A stretch of DNA of 64,000 nt from Rubrivirga litoralis (GTDB lineage Bacteria; Bacteroidota; Rhodothermia; Rhodothermales; Rubricoccaceae): NCBI RefSeq assembly GCF_031846415.1, contig NZ_JAVRHT010000004.1, positions 71,111-135,110 of the forward strand, read 5' to 3'. A program made the position numbers and the translations under genes. The notes beneath the pieces were generated by a model that worked only from the letters and a program-made list of their open reading frames with translations, was not told where the DNA came from and searched no databases. Shown piece after piece: positions 7,812 to 15,570 of the stretch. Numbering within the stretch: the stretch's first letter is position 1; each line of letters begins with the position of its first letter.

Positions 7812-7819
7812 TAGCTTCG
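7812..7819 (+). promoter_or_regulatory. Putative -7 element (TAGCTTCG) for dacB
   Basis: TAGCTTCG lies 60 nt before the dacB ATG in the divergent intergenic region. It is a close variant of the Bacteroidota TAnnTTTG box. Confidence 0.4.
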
Positions 7820-7879
7820 CCCGCGCTCCCCCCGCCCCGCCCGGGGCTCCCCGCCCGGGGTCCGCCCCCGAGACCGCTC

Positions 7880-9355
7880 ATGCCGACGCCGCTCCTCCGC
7901 CCCGCCCGCCTGCTCGCCGTGCTCGTCCTCGCCGTGGCCGGCGTGTGGCTCGTGCCCCGCCCCAGCCTCGCCGACGCCGACGGCCAGGAGGCCCAGATCC
8001 GCAGCGCGATCGACGAGGTCCTCGCCGACCCCGACCTCCCGACGGCCTTCTGGGGCGTCGTCGTGCGCGACGCACGGACGGGCCGCATCGTCCTCAGCCG
8101 GAACGCCGAGAAGCGGTTCCTCCCGGCCTCCAACCTCAAGATCCTGACCACGGCCACGGCCCTCGACGCGCTCGGGCCGGACCACCGCTACACGACGCGG
8201 CTCTACCACCTGGGCACGGTCTCCGAGGACGGCACGCTAGCCGGCGACCTCGTTGTCCGCGGCTCCGGCGACCCCACGTTCGGGAGCGACGGCCGCGGCG
8301 ACCCGCTCGAGGACTGGGCCGAGGCGCTCGCCGAGGCCGGCGTCCGCCGCGTGACCGGCCGCATCGTCGGCGACGACGACGCGTTCGAGGACGCCCGCTA
8401 CGGCGAGGGTTGGGACGTCACGCACATCGCGACCGAGAGCTACGCCCCGGCGGCCGGCGGGCTCGTGTGGAACGACAACCTCGTCGGCATCCAGATCGCG
8501 GGGACGTCCGCCGGGCAGCCGGTCCGGTTCGAGTCCGACCCGCCCGGGTTCGTCACGCTCCGCGGCGACGTGCGGACGGGCGGCCGCGGCCGCATGGACG
8601 TCGAGCGGACGCTGGGGACCGACGAGTTCGTGCTCCGCGGCGTCGTCCCGACCGGGTACCGCGGCACGCTCCAGGTGCCCGTCGCCAACCCCACGCTCTA
8701 CGCCGTCTACGGCCTCGCCGACCGGCTCCGCGAGGCCGGCGTCGACGTCTCCGCCGCCGACCTCGTCGACGTCGACGACCTCGACGGCGGCCTCGACTAC
8801 GGCGACGCCGAGCCGCTCCGGGTGTCGGTCTCGCCGCCGCTCCGCGAGATCGTCGAGCAGATCAACCGCGAGAGCGACAACCTCTACGCCGAGCAAGTCT
8901 TCCGCACGCTCGGCGGCGGCACCGTCCGCGCCGCCGAGGACCGCGTGCAGGCGTTCGTGACCGAGGCCGGGGCCGACGGCGACGCCCTCTCGATCGCCGA
9001 CGGCTCGGGCCTCTCGCGCAAGGACCTCGTGACGCCGGACGCGCTCGCCGCCGTGCTCCGGGCCATGCGCTCCCACCCCGCCCAGCGCGCCTTTCTCCGC
9101 TCGCTCCCCGAGGGCGGCGGGTCGGGCTCGACGCTCCGCAACCGGCTGGGCGGGGTGGGGGTCCGCGCCAAGACCGGCTCTCTCCAGGCCGTCCGCTGCC
9201 TGGCCGGCTACGTCGACGGCCCCGACGGGACGCCCTACGTGTTCGTCCTCATGGCGAACAACTACACGACGCGGGGCGGCCAGATCGCGGCTGCCCAGGA
9301 CCGGATCGTCCGCGCGATCGCCGCCGGCGGCCGCCTGCCGGCGGACGAGGAGTGA
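7880..9355 (+). CDS. dacB: D-alanyl-D-alanine carboxypeptidase/endopeptidase (PBP4, peptidase S13)
   Basis: 491 residues with an N-terminal signal (to about residue 32), exported to the periplasm to trim or open peptidoglycan cross-links. The three S13 motifs are intact: SNLK (Ser84, Lys87) in LPASNLKILTT, SDN in RESDNLYAEQ, and KTG in VRAKTGSLQAVRCLAGY. The long insert between the first two motifs is as expected for class C penicillin-binding proteins. The start ATG is the one that gives the signal peptide. With namZ nearby, this part of the window has two peptidoglycan hydrolases, though they are separate units. Confidence 0.93.
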   Translation: MPTPLLRPARLLAVLVLAVAGVWLVPRPSLADADGQEAQIRSAIDEVLADPDLPTAFWGVVVRDARTGRIVLSRNAEKRFLPASNLKILTTATALDALGPDHRYTTRLYHLGTVSEDGTLAGDLVVRGSGDPTFGSDGRGDPLEDWAEALAEAGVRRVTGRIVGDDDAFEDARYGEGWDVTHIATESYAPAAGGLVWNDNLVGIQIAGTSAGQPVRFESDPPGFVTLRGDVRTGGRGRMDVERTLGTDEFVLRGVVPTGYRGTLQVPVANPTLYAVYGLADRLREAGVDVSAADLVDVDDLDGGLDYGDAEPLRVSVSPPLREIVEQINRESDNLYAEQVFRTLGGGTVRAAEDRVQAFVTEAGADGDALSIADGSGLSRKDLVTPDALAAVLRAMRSHPAQRAFLRSLPEGGGSGSTLRNRLGGVGVRAKTGSLQAVRCLAGYVDGPDGTPYVFVLMANNYTTRGGQIAAAQDRIVRAIAAGGRLPADEE

Positions 9356-9406
9356 GGGATGAGGGATGAGGGATCGCGCGGGCGGGGCGGTCCTGGGAAA
9401 CGTTCC
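9356..9406 (+). repeat. Interspersed repeat: GGGATGA heptamers plus GC box, copy 1
   Basis: Begins at the base after the dacB stop. Two GGGATGA units run into GGGATCGCGCGGGCGGGGCGG-type sequence and end with AAACGTTCC. The same arrangement, nearly identical over about 50 bp, follows mscL at 17450-17499. Confidence 0.7.
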
Positions 9407-9609
9407 ACGTCCTCTTCGCTCCATGCCCCGCCCCGCCCCGCTCTGAACGTCGGGAGCGCGGGCGGGGCGGCCGGCCAGAGAGCGGGAAGATCCACCGCGG
9501 CTGAGGCCCCAGGCTTCGCCGCCGCTGCGCGGCCGGGGTGACGGAGGGGGAGAGCGCGGCGGCCTCGGAGGGCACGCCCGTGGGGCTCGGCGCCCGCCGC
9601 CGGCACCCG

Positions 9610-9617
9610 TAGTTTGA
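9610..9617 (+). promoter_or_regulatory. Putative -7 element (TAGTTTGA) for ribH
   Basis: TAGTTTGA lies 29 nt before the ribH ATG. A near-identical GTAGTTTGG stands upstream of tRNA-His. No flavin riboswitch-like fold was seen between it and the gene. Confidence 0.4.
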
Positions 9618-9645
9618 CCGGACGCTCGCCCCCCGCGCCCGCTCC

Positions 9646-10131
9646 ATGTCCGCCGTTTACGAAGGCTCCCTCGTCTCGCCGTCCGGCGCCCGCTACGCGA
9701 TCGCCGCCGGCCGGTTCAACGACGCCATCACGCGGCGCCTGCTCGACGGCGCCCTCGACGCCTTCGCCCGCCACGGGGCCGACCCCGACGCCGTCGACGT
9801 CGCGTGGTGCCCGGGCGCCTACGAGATCCCGCTCGTGGCCCAGGCGCTGGCCGAGACCGAGCGGTACGACGCCGTCGTGTGCCTCGGCGCCGTGATCCGC
9901 GGCGCTACGGCCCACTTCGACTTTGTCGCGGGCGGGGCGGCCAGCGGGTGCCAGCAGGTGGCGCTCGACACCGGCGTACCCGTCCTGTTCGGCGTGCTTA
10001 CCGTCGACACCATCGAGCAGGCGTGGGAGCGGGCCGGCACGAAGGCCGGCAACAAGGGGGCCGAGGCCGCCGCCGCCGCCATCGAGATGGTCTCGCTCCG
10101 GTCGCGCATCGCCGCCGGCCCGGACGCCTGA
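9646..10131 (+). CDS. ribH: 6,7-dimethyl-8-ribityllumazine synthase
   Basis: 161 residues. RibH joins the ribitylamino-uracil and dihydroxybutanone phosphate to make lumazine, the penultimate step of riboflavin synthesis, as an icosahedral or pentameric assembly. Seen motifs: AGRFND near the N-terminus, CPGAYEIPL, CLGAVIRGATAHFDFV, GVPVLFGVLT and NKGAEAAAAAIEM. The catalytic His is in TAHFDF. The segment after it reads AGGAASG where family members often have ANEAAKG; it is encoded by a GC-box copy, so the repeat seems to have replaced residues in a conserved protein. The gene stands alone, without other rib genes. Confidence 0.96.
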   Translation: MSAVYEGSLVSPSGARYAIAAGRFNDAITRRLLDGALDAFARHGADPDAVDVAWCPGAYEIPLVAQALAETERYDAVVCLGAVIRGATAHFDFVAGGAASGCQQVALDTGVPVLFGVLTVDTIEQAWERAGTKAGNKGAEAAAAAIEMVSLRSRIAAGPDA

Positions 10132-10180
10132 GCCCCCGCCGCGCCCGCCGACCGCTACGCGACCCCGCCCCGCCCCGCCC

Positions 10181-12475
10181 ATGCGGCTCCCGCTCGCGTT
10201 CGCGCTCGCCGTCCTCGCCCTCGTGTCCTCGGCCGCCGCCCAGGACGGCTGGCGCGCCTACCCCGCCTTCAACGAGGTGACGGCCGTGGCCTCGGCGCCC
10301 GACGGCGTGTGGGCCGGGACGTCGGCCGGCGTGTTCTTCTACGGCGTCCCCGACGGCGAGATCGCGACGTACACGCCGGTTGGGGCGCTCCGCGGCGGCC
10401 CGCTCGGGGCTCTCGCCTACGACGCCGGGCGGGGCGCGCTGTGGGTGGGCTACGAGGACGGCCTCCTCGAACGGCTGGACGCCGAGACCGGCGACGTTGC
10501 CTCGTTTTTCGACCTCACGCGGGCCGACCAGTACGCCGCGCGGGGCGTCCGCCAGATCCGCGTGGCCGGCGACGTGCTCTACCTCGCCACCGACTTTGGC
10601 GTCGTCGTGTTCGACGCCGCCGCCGGCCGCGTCCTCAGCACGTACGACCGGATCGGGACGCTCGGCGCGGGGACGCCGGTCAACGACGTGGTCGAGGCGC
10701 CCCGCCCGGACGGCGGACCGGGGCTGTGGGTGGCCGCCGAGGGCGGGGCGTTCTACGCCGACCGGACCGGCCCCAACCTCCAGGCGCCGGGGGCGTGGGC
10801 GCGGGCCGATGGGTTCGAGGGCGAGGCGCTCTCGCTCGCGCTCCTCGACGGCGCGCTCTACGCCGGCGGCGGACCGGCCGGCGCGCGCGACCTGTACCGC
10901 GCGACGGCGTCCGGCCCGTGGGAGCGGCTCCTGTTCGTGGACAACCCCGTGGGCGACCTGGCCGCCGACGGCGGCCGCCTCCTCGCCGTGTCGCCGGCGT
11001 TCCTCTACGTCGTCCAGCCCGGGCTCCCGACGCGCCGCTACGCGGCCCCCGAGGTGACGGCGCTCCGCGCCGTCGCGGTCGGCCCCGAGGGCGGGGCGTG
11101 GGCCGGCGACGCCGCGCTCGGCCTGTTCCGCGTCCCGCTCGCCGAGGGCGACGGGATCGTGGCCTACGAGCCCCAGCGCGTGCTCCCGCCCGGTCCGTTC
11201 ACGAACAACATCACGGGCATCGACGTGGGGCGGGGCGGCGTGCTGTGGGCGTCGACGGCGCGGCTCGCGGCGGCCAACACGGCGGCCGTCAGCCGGCTGG
11301 AGGGCGGGGTGTGGACGGATTACCTCACGCGCGACCCCGCCCTCGACATCGCCCGGACCGACTTCCGCGCTGCGTCCGTGGGGCCGGACGGCGCGTTCTA
11401 CGCCGGCGCCGAGGGCGACGGCCTCACCGTGTTCACCGAGGACGGCGTGCCGACGACGTACCGCGAGGGCAACTCGTCGCTCCTGGCGGCGACCGGGGCG
11501 CCGGGCTACCTCGTGGTCCCCGACGTCGCGTTCGAGGGCGACCGCCGGTGGGTCCTCAACCAGTTCACGCCCCGCCCACTCCACCTGTTCGCCGCCGACG
11601 GCGCGTGGGCGGGGCTGCCGTACCCGGCCGGCATCCCGTCGTCGGCGTTCCCGGTCCGCCTCGCGGTCGACCAGAGCGGGTACAAGTGGCTGGCCCTGGG
11701 CGGGAGCGGCCTCGCCGTCTGGGACACGGGCGCCGACCCGGCCGACCCGCGCGACGACCGGGCCGTGCGCTACACGCCGGCGACCAGCGACCTCCCCGCC
11801 CCGACCGTCACCGACGTGGCCGTCGACGGCCGCGGCCGCGTTTGGGTCGGGACCGAGCGCGGCGTGGCGACGGTGGCCTTCCCCGACGCCGCCTTCGGGG
11901 GCGACCCCGGCCTCTCGCGGCTCGTCATCGCCGACGGCGCCGACTTCTTCCTCCGCGACGTGGCCGTCAACGACCTCGAAGTCGACCCCTCCGGCCGGGT
12001 GTGGATCGCGACGACGTCCGGGGCCTTCCTGGTCAACGAGGCCGGCAACGACGTGGCCCGCGAGGTGACGGCGGCCGCGAGCCCGCTCCCCTCCGACGAC
12101 GTCCTCGCCATCGCCGTCGACCCCCGCTCGGGCCGCGTGTTCATGACCACGGCCGAGGGCCTGTTCAGCGTCGCCGGCGACGCGACGCTCCCGGTCCCCA
12201 ACTCGGACGGCCTCCGCGCCTCGCCGAACCCGTTCCGCCCCGCCCAGTCCGCCGACGGCGTCCTCGTGACGGGCTTGGCCGGCGCCACGTCGGACGTCCG
12301 CGTGATGACCGTGGCCGGCGACGTGGTGTGGGCCGGCGAGGTCTCGGGCGGGGCGTTCCGCTGGGACGGCCGCGACCAGCGGACGGGCCGGCCGGCCCCG
12401 TCGGGCGTCTACCTCGTGGCGGCGGCCGCCGAAGACGGGGAGACGGTCTACGGCAAGGTGGCCGTCATCCGGTAG
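10181..12475 (+). CDS. PorZ-like two-component-regulator propeller protein with C-terminal sorting-like domain
   Basis: 764 residues: a signal peptide (MRLPLAFALAVLALVSSAAAQ), then repeated blades with motifs such as VWAGTSAGVFFY, LWVGYEDGLLERLD, VWVGTERGVATV and VWIATTSGAFLV, typical of two-component-regulator propellers. From about residue 680 comes a C-terminal region (SPNPFRP ... GVYLVAA ... GKVAVIR) like type IX secretion sorting or FlgD-type Ig domains. The layout matches PorZ, the surface component that delivers anionic LPS for anchoring T9SS cargo, though other propeller proteins share it. It implies a type IX system elsewhere in the genome. ATG directly follows a GC-box run. Confidence 0.7.
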   Translation: MRLPLAFALAVLALVSSAAAQDGWRAYPAFNEVTAVASAPDGVWAGTSAGVFFYGVPDGEIATYTPVGALRGGPLGALAYDAGRGALWVGYEDGLLERLDAETGDVASFFDLTRADQYAARGVRQIRVAGDVLYLATDFGVVVFDAAAGRVLSTYDRIGTLGAGTPVNDVVEAPRPDGGPGLWVAAEGGAFYADRTGPNLQAPGAWARADGFEGEALSLALLDGALYAGGGPAGARDLYRATASGPWERLLFVDNPVGDLAADGGRLLAVSPAFLYVVQPGLPTRRYAAPEVTALRAVAVGPEGGAWAGDAALGLFRVPLAEGDGIVAYEPQRVLPPGPFTNNITGIDVGRGGVLWASTARLAAANTAAVSRLEGGVWTDYLTRDPALDIARTDFRAASVGPDGAFYAGAEGDGLTVFTEDGVPTTYREGNSSLLAATGAPGYLVVPDVAFEGDRRWVLNQFTPRPLHLFAADGAWAGLPYPAGIPSSAFPVRLAVDQSGYKWLALGGSGLAVWDTGADPADPRDDRAVRYTPATSDLPAPTVTDVAVDGRGRVWVGTERGVATVAFPDAAFGGDPGLSRLVIADGADFFLRDVAVNDLEVDPSGRVWIATTSGAFLVNEAGNDVAREVTAAASPLPSDDVLAIAVDPRSGRVFMTTAEGLFSVAGDATLPVPNSDGLRASPNPFRPAQSADGVLVTGLAGATSDVRVMTVAGDVVWAGEVSGGAFRWDGRDQRTGRPAPSGVYLVAAAAEDGETVYGKVAVIR

Positions 12476-12513
12476 CCGCCCCGCCCGCTGGGTCCGCTCT
12501 GCGGGCGGGGTGG
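12476..12513 (+). terminator. GC-box hairpin downstream of the PorZ-like gene
   Basis: CCGCCCCGCCCGC, a 12-nt loop, then GCGGGCGGGGTGG form a 13-bp stem starting at the base after the stop codon. One pair is G-T. No T run follows. A terminator role is inferred. Confidence 0.4.
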
Positions 12514-12582
12514 GGGAGCCGGGCGGGGCGGGCCTTCAACCATTTTCAACCGCCCGCGTCTGGCGCCCCGTTCCGGCGCGCG

Positions 12583-12590
12583 TAGTTTGG
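12583..12590 (+). promoter_or_regulatory. Putative -7 element (TAGTTTGG) for the tRNA pair
   Basis: TAGTTTGG stands 23 nt upstream of the first base of tRNA-His, at a spacing suited to a tRNA promoter. The flanking CGTAGTTTG is shared with the ribH upstream region. Confidence 0.45.
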
Positions 12591-12613
12591 GCTCCCCGTG
12601 CCTGCACGGACAC

Positions 12614-12688
12614 GGCGGCTATAGCTCAGTTGGTTAGAGCGCCTGGTTGTGGTCCAGGAGGTCGTGGGTTCAATTCCCACTAGTCGCC
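12614..12688 (+). tRNA. tRNA-His (GTG)
   Basis: The cloverleaf is complete: D arm with GCTCAGTTGGTTAGAGC, anticodon stem CCTGG/CCAGG around TTGTGGT (anticodon GTG), T arm GTGGG-TTCAATT-CCCAC. The acceptor has the extra G at position -1 paired with C73, the mark of tRNA-His. Position 4-69 is a G-U pair. The 3' CCA is not encoded. Confidence 0.96.
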
Positions 12689-12723
12689 CCGCGGCCTGTG
12701 CCGCTGCCCTCTGCGGGCACCCC

Positions 12724-12796
12724 GCCGCGTTCATCTAGGGGTCTAGGATGCCACCCTTTCACGGTGGTCACACGGGTTCAAATCCCGTACGCGGTA
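12724..12796 (+). tRNA. tRNA-Glu (TTC)
   Basis: The anticodon arm CCACC-CTTTCAC-GGTGG gives anticodon TTC. The D region TCATCTAGGGGTCTAGGA is the tRNA-Glu type, and the T arm is ACGGG-TTCAAAT-CCCGT. The first acceptor pair is a G-U wobble (G1, U72). CCA is not encoded. It lies 35 bp after tRNA-His on the same strand, presumably in one transcript. Confidence 0.94.
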
Positions 12797-12833
12797 CCCC
12801 GCGCCGCCGGCGGGGGCAGAGGGGCGGGGCGGC

Positions 12834-13262
12834 TCAGGCCGCGAGCGAGTGCACCTCGCCGTTCCAGTCGGCCGCGAACCGGAGGAACCCGTCCAGCGTC
12901 GCCGGCAGCTCGGCCAGGCGCACGAGGCCCATCGACCACGAGGGGAACAGGCGGCCCGGACCCACCTCGACGTGCGAGGCGCCGACGACGTCGGCGAGGG
13001 GACCGCGCGCGAGGACCTCGACTTCGGTGTGACGCGGGTCGCCGTCGATCAGCTGGAGCAGCGTGCCGAGCGCCTCCTCCGGCCCCTCCAGCCACTGCAC
13101 GAACTCGCCCGGCGCGCCGGGGATGACCTCCATGTGTCCCCGCAGCAGGAGGCCCGTCACGTCGAGCCGCCGGTTCCGGCGCTGCGCGGCCTCGATGATA
13201 TCGTTGAGGCCGGAGGCGAGGAGGCCGGGACGTTCGAGCGAGCGGTATAGGAGGGCGTGCAT
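12834..13262 (-). CDS. BLUF-domain blue-light photoreceptor
   Basis: 142 residues, essentially only a BLUF domain, which binds FAD and rearranges a Tyr-Gln hydrogen bond on blue-light absorption. Visible are Tyr6 (LLYRS), Asn30 in RRNRRLDVTGLLL, Gln56 in FVQWLEG, DPRHTEVEVL and the WSMGL motif. An insertion of about 7 residues (MEVIPGAPG region) sits in the loop before the Gln strand. There is no output domain, so it must act through a partner. A TAAGCTCG box ends 1 nt before the ATG, suggesting a leaderless or nearly leaderless mRNA. Neighbours give no hint of the pathway. Confidence 0.88.
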   Translation of the reverse strand: MHALLYRSLERPGLLASGLNDIIEAAQRRNRRLDVTGLLLRGHMEVIPGAPGEFVQWLEGPEEALGTLLQLIDGDPRHTEVEVLARGPLADVVGASHVEVGPGRLFPSWSMGLVRLAELPATLDGFLRFAADWNGEVHSLAA

Positions 13263-13321
13263 GCGAGCTTAACGAGGCGCCCCCGCCGAGAGTCCCCCCC
13301 TGCCCCCGCTCAGGCCGTCGC

Positions 13322-14569
13322 CTAGGCCGTCGTAGTGGCCGCCCGTACACCGGCCCGGACAGCCAAGAGCAGGGCGACGGGGAAGAACGGGGCGGGGAGG
13401 GTCTGCGGCAGGCCCGTCCACGCCAGGACCACGAGCACCGTCACGGCCGCCGCGGCGCCAAAGTAGACGCGCCACGCTCTCCGCCCCGCCCCGCCCACCG
13501 CGAGCGCCACGGCGGCCAGGAGGTGCGTCGGCCACGCCCAGAGCACGTTGAGGTTCGGCCCCGTCACCTGGTGGTCCGTGGCGGTCCACAGGAGGAACCC
13601 TACGAGGCCGGCGAAGCCGACGGCTCCGAAGAGCACCGTGTCGCCCCACCGCCCCGCCCGGCCGTGCGCGCGCCACCCGCCGACGGCCGTCGCGCCCAGC
13701 CCGAGCGCGAGGACGCCCCACCCCGCCCACGTCGGCACGGGCGGGGCGGGGCGGGGGAGGCCGGCGCCGGGCACCCAGAACAGCGTGTCGCGCGAGGCCA
13801 CGAGCGGGCGGCCCCCGACCGTCGCGCGGTCGAGCTGTGCGGCCAGTTCGAGGGGCAGGAACGCCTCCTCGCGGGCCGAGGCGACCTGATCGGTCGGCAG
13901 CCCGAGCCCGAAGTTCGCGCCGGTCCCCACCGTGGGCGCGCCGGCCCAGTAGGGGCGGAGGAGCGCGCGGAACGTCTGCGGCCGCTCGGCCGGCGGCAGC
14001 GCGAGCCCAGGCGTCCCGGCCGCGACGAGGGCCGAGTCGACGTTGTCGAGGAGCCGCGTCGAGCAGTTGTCCCAGAAAAAGTCGTAGCGGTACGCCCGGT
14101 TCTGGGGCAGCGCGTTCTCTTCTAGGCGAGCGTAGAGCGCACGCGCGGCCTCGGGCGAAAGCCGCAGCCGCTGCTCGATGATCGGACGTTCTTCGAGCTG
14201 GTACTGCTGGAGCACCGCCCAGAACGGGGCCGTGTCGAGCACGTAGTCGAGCCGGCCGCCGAGAAAGCGGAGGACGAAAAACGACTGCTCAAAGTCGAAC
14301 GTCCCAAAGTTGTACGTCTGGTCGATGCCGGCCGCGTCGTCGCGGATGCGGAGCGCGCTGTGCCCGAACAGGCTGTAGACCTGGCGCCCGGGGAGCATGG
14401 TCAGCATCGAGACCTGGACCGAGTCCGAGAGCCCGGGCGCGAACGCGGACGGCGCCGGCGCCACGCCGTACGGGACGGCCGCGGGCGGGGCGGCGGGCTG
14501 CGCGCCGAGCGGGGCGGCGAGCACGAGCACGAGGGCCACGAGGCCGGCGAGACGGGCGGGGGGACGCAT
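13322..14569 (-). CDS. DUF4105 (Lnb N-terminal periplasmic-domain) membrane protein
   Basis: 415 residues: signal peptide MRPPARLAGLVALVLVLAAPLGA, then a DUF4105 domain with YSLFGHSALRIRD, DQTYNFGTFDFE and FFWDNCSTRLLD. From about residue 285 four or so hydrophobic helices follow. The family includes Lnb, which transfers acyl chains to lipoprotein N-termini using a His and a Cys; the FGHSALR His and DNCSTR Cys match those positions. Whether this member is an acyltransferase is unknown. A TAGCTTGG box lies 4 nt before the ATG, pointing to a leaderless mRNA. Confidence 0.8.
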   Translation of the reverse strand: MRPPARLAGLVALVLVLAAPLGAQPAAPPAAVPYGVAPAPSAFAPGLSDSVQVSMLTMLPGRQVYSLFGHSALRIRDDAAGIDQTYNFGTFDFEQSFFVLRFLGGRLDYVLDTAPFWAVLQQYQLEERPIIEQRLRLSPEAARALYARLEENALPQNRAYRYDFFWDNCSTRLLDNVDSALVAAGTPGLALPPAERPQTFRALLRPYWAGAPTVGTGANFGLGLPTDQVASAREEAFLPLELAAQLDRATVGGRPLVASRDTLFWVPGAGLPRPAPPVPTWAGWGVLALGLGATAVGGWRAHGRAGRWGDTVLFGAVGFAGLVGFLLWTATDHQVTGPNLNVLWAWPTHLLAAVALAVGGAGRRAWRVYFGAAAAVTVLVVLAWTGLPQTLPAPFFPVALLLAVRAGVRAATTTA

Positions 14570-14573
14570 GGCG

Positions 14574-14581
14574 CCAAGCTA
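14574..14581 (-). promoter_or_regulatory. Putative -7 element (TAGCTTGG) at the DUF4105 start
   Basis: On the minus strand TAGCTTGG is followed by CGCC and the ATG. If it is a -7 box, transcription would start at or next to the start codon, giving a leaderless message. Confidence 0.4.
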
Positions 14582-14607
14582 CCGCGTGCCTCGCCGCCGC
14601 CCCGCCC

Positions 14608-15375
14608 TCAGGCGCCCGGCCGTGCGGTGCGGGCGCCCCGCGTCGACCGCTCGTAGCGGAAGGCCTCCAGGTCCTCCGGCGCGTCGACCGTCTCGACCGC
14701 CCCGCCGCAGTCGCGGCAGCGGAAGACGACGGCCGAGGGCCGCGGGTGCGTTCCGGTCGCAAAGCGCATGGCGCCGAGCGCCCCGTAGAGCCGCTCGGCC
14801 TCGACGCGCGGGTGCTCGCGGTCGTGGCCGCACCCACACGCGCTCCCGCTCGCCGCGAGGGCGGGGCGGGGTGGGGCCGGCGCCCGCTCGCGCTCGCGGA
14901 CCCGGAGCCGGCGGACCGCCTCGGCCGCCTGCCGCCCTTCGGCCTCGTCGTCGCGCGCGGTCCACAAGGCCACGGCCTGGTCGAGCGACCACGGTCCGCC
15001 GCCCCACACGGCGAACACGGCGAGGAGCGCCAGCACGAGCGCCGCGAACGCGAACGACTGGTCCGCCACGCCCGACGGGAGGTGGAGGAGCGCGGCGCCG
15101 GCGAGGACCGGGATCTGGACGAGCGCGGCGAGCCGCGTCAGCAGGCCGGCCGCCAGCAGGAGGCCGCCGCAGACGTGGGCGAGGCCGACGTAGTTGAGGA
15201 CCACGAGCGACCCCAGCGTCTCCTGGCTCGGCCCGGGCACGAGGCTGAGGTACGCGCTCGGGTCCGCGAGGAACACGACGCCGCGGACGAAGAGGCCGGC
15301 GCCGAGGTACACGCGGACGACGTCGAGGGCGCGCCCGCGGTGGGCGTCGGCCCAGGTGGCGAGGGAGTCTGTCAT
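14608..15375 (-). CDS. DoxX-like membrane protein with C-terminal Cys/His tail
   Basis: 255 residues. The first 140 form four membrane helices with the DoxX-type opening VVRVYLGAGLFVRGVVFLADP and a central GLAHVCGGLLLAAGLLTRLAA. A charged linker (residues about 140-180) leads to a cysteine-rich tail: CGCGHDREH, then CRDCGG about 60 residues later, which could form one zinc site. The DoxX family is linked loosely to redox and sulfur metabolism; the tail is not part of the usual family. It lies upstream of the DUF4105 gene on the same strand, 38 bp apart. Confidence 0.75.
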   Translation of the reverse strand: MTDSLATWADAHRGRALDVVRVYLGAGLFVRGVVFLADPSAYLSLVPGPSQETLGSLVVLNYVGLAHVCGGLLLAAGLLTRLAALVQIPVLAGAALLHLPSGVADQSFAFAALVLALLAVFAVWGGGPWSLDQAVALWTARDDEAEGRQAAEAVRRLRVRERERAPAPPRPALAASGSACGCGHDREHPRVEAERLYGALGAMRFATGTHPRPSAVVFRCRDCGGAVETVDAPEDLEAFRYERSTRGARTARPGA

Positions 15376-15542
15376 GAACGTATGGAGAACGTGCCCATCT
15401 CCTTAGAGACCTAGTGCCTATTGGTTCCGGCTCGTGTCCGATCCGCCGCAGGAAGAGGACGACGACAGGACATTCCTGAGCCTCCGCCCGCCCACCGCGC
15501 GGGGCGGACCCGGCGGGCGGGGTGGCCGGGCCGCCCGCCCGG

Positions 15543-15550
15543 TAGCTTGC
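15543..15550 (+). promoter_or_regulatory. Putative -7 element (TAGCTTGC) for nth
   Basis: TAGCTTGC ends 20 nt before the nth ATG; the gap is filled by a GC-box run. Confidence 0.4.
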
Positions 15551-15570
15551 CGCCGCTCCCCGCCCCGCCC

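Noticed and set aside
9407..9645. FMN riboswitch before ribH
   Set aside because: No conserved RFN-box sequence is seen; the gap holds GC boxes and a promoter-like box.
9998..11584. Open frame on the minus strand opposite the PorZ-like gene
   Set aside because: Arg/Gly/Val-rich shadow with no domain; the plus-strand frame has a signal peptide and propeller repeats.
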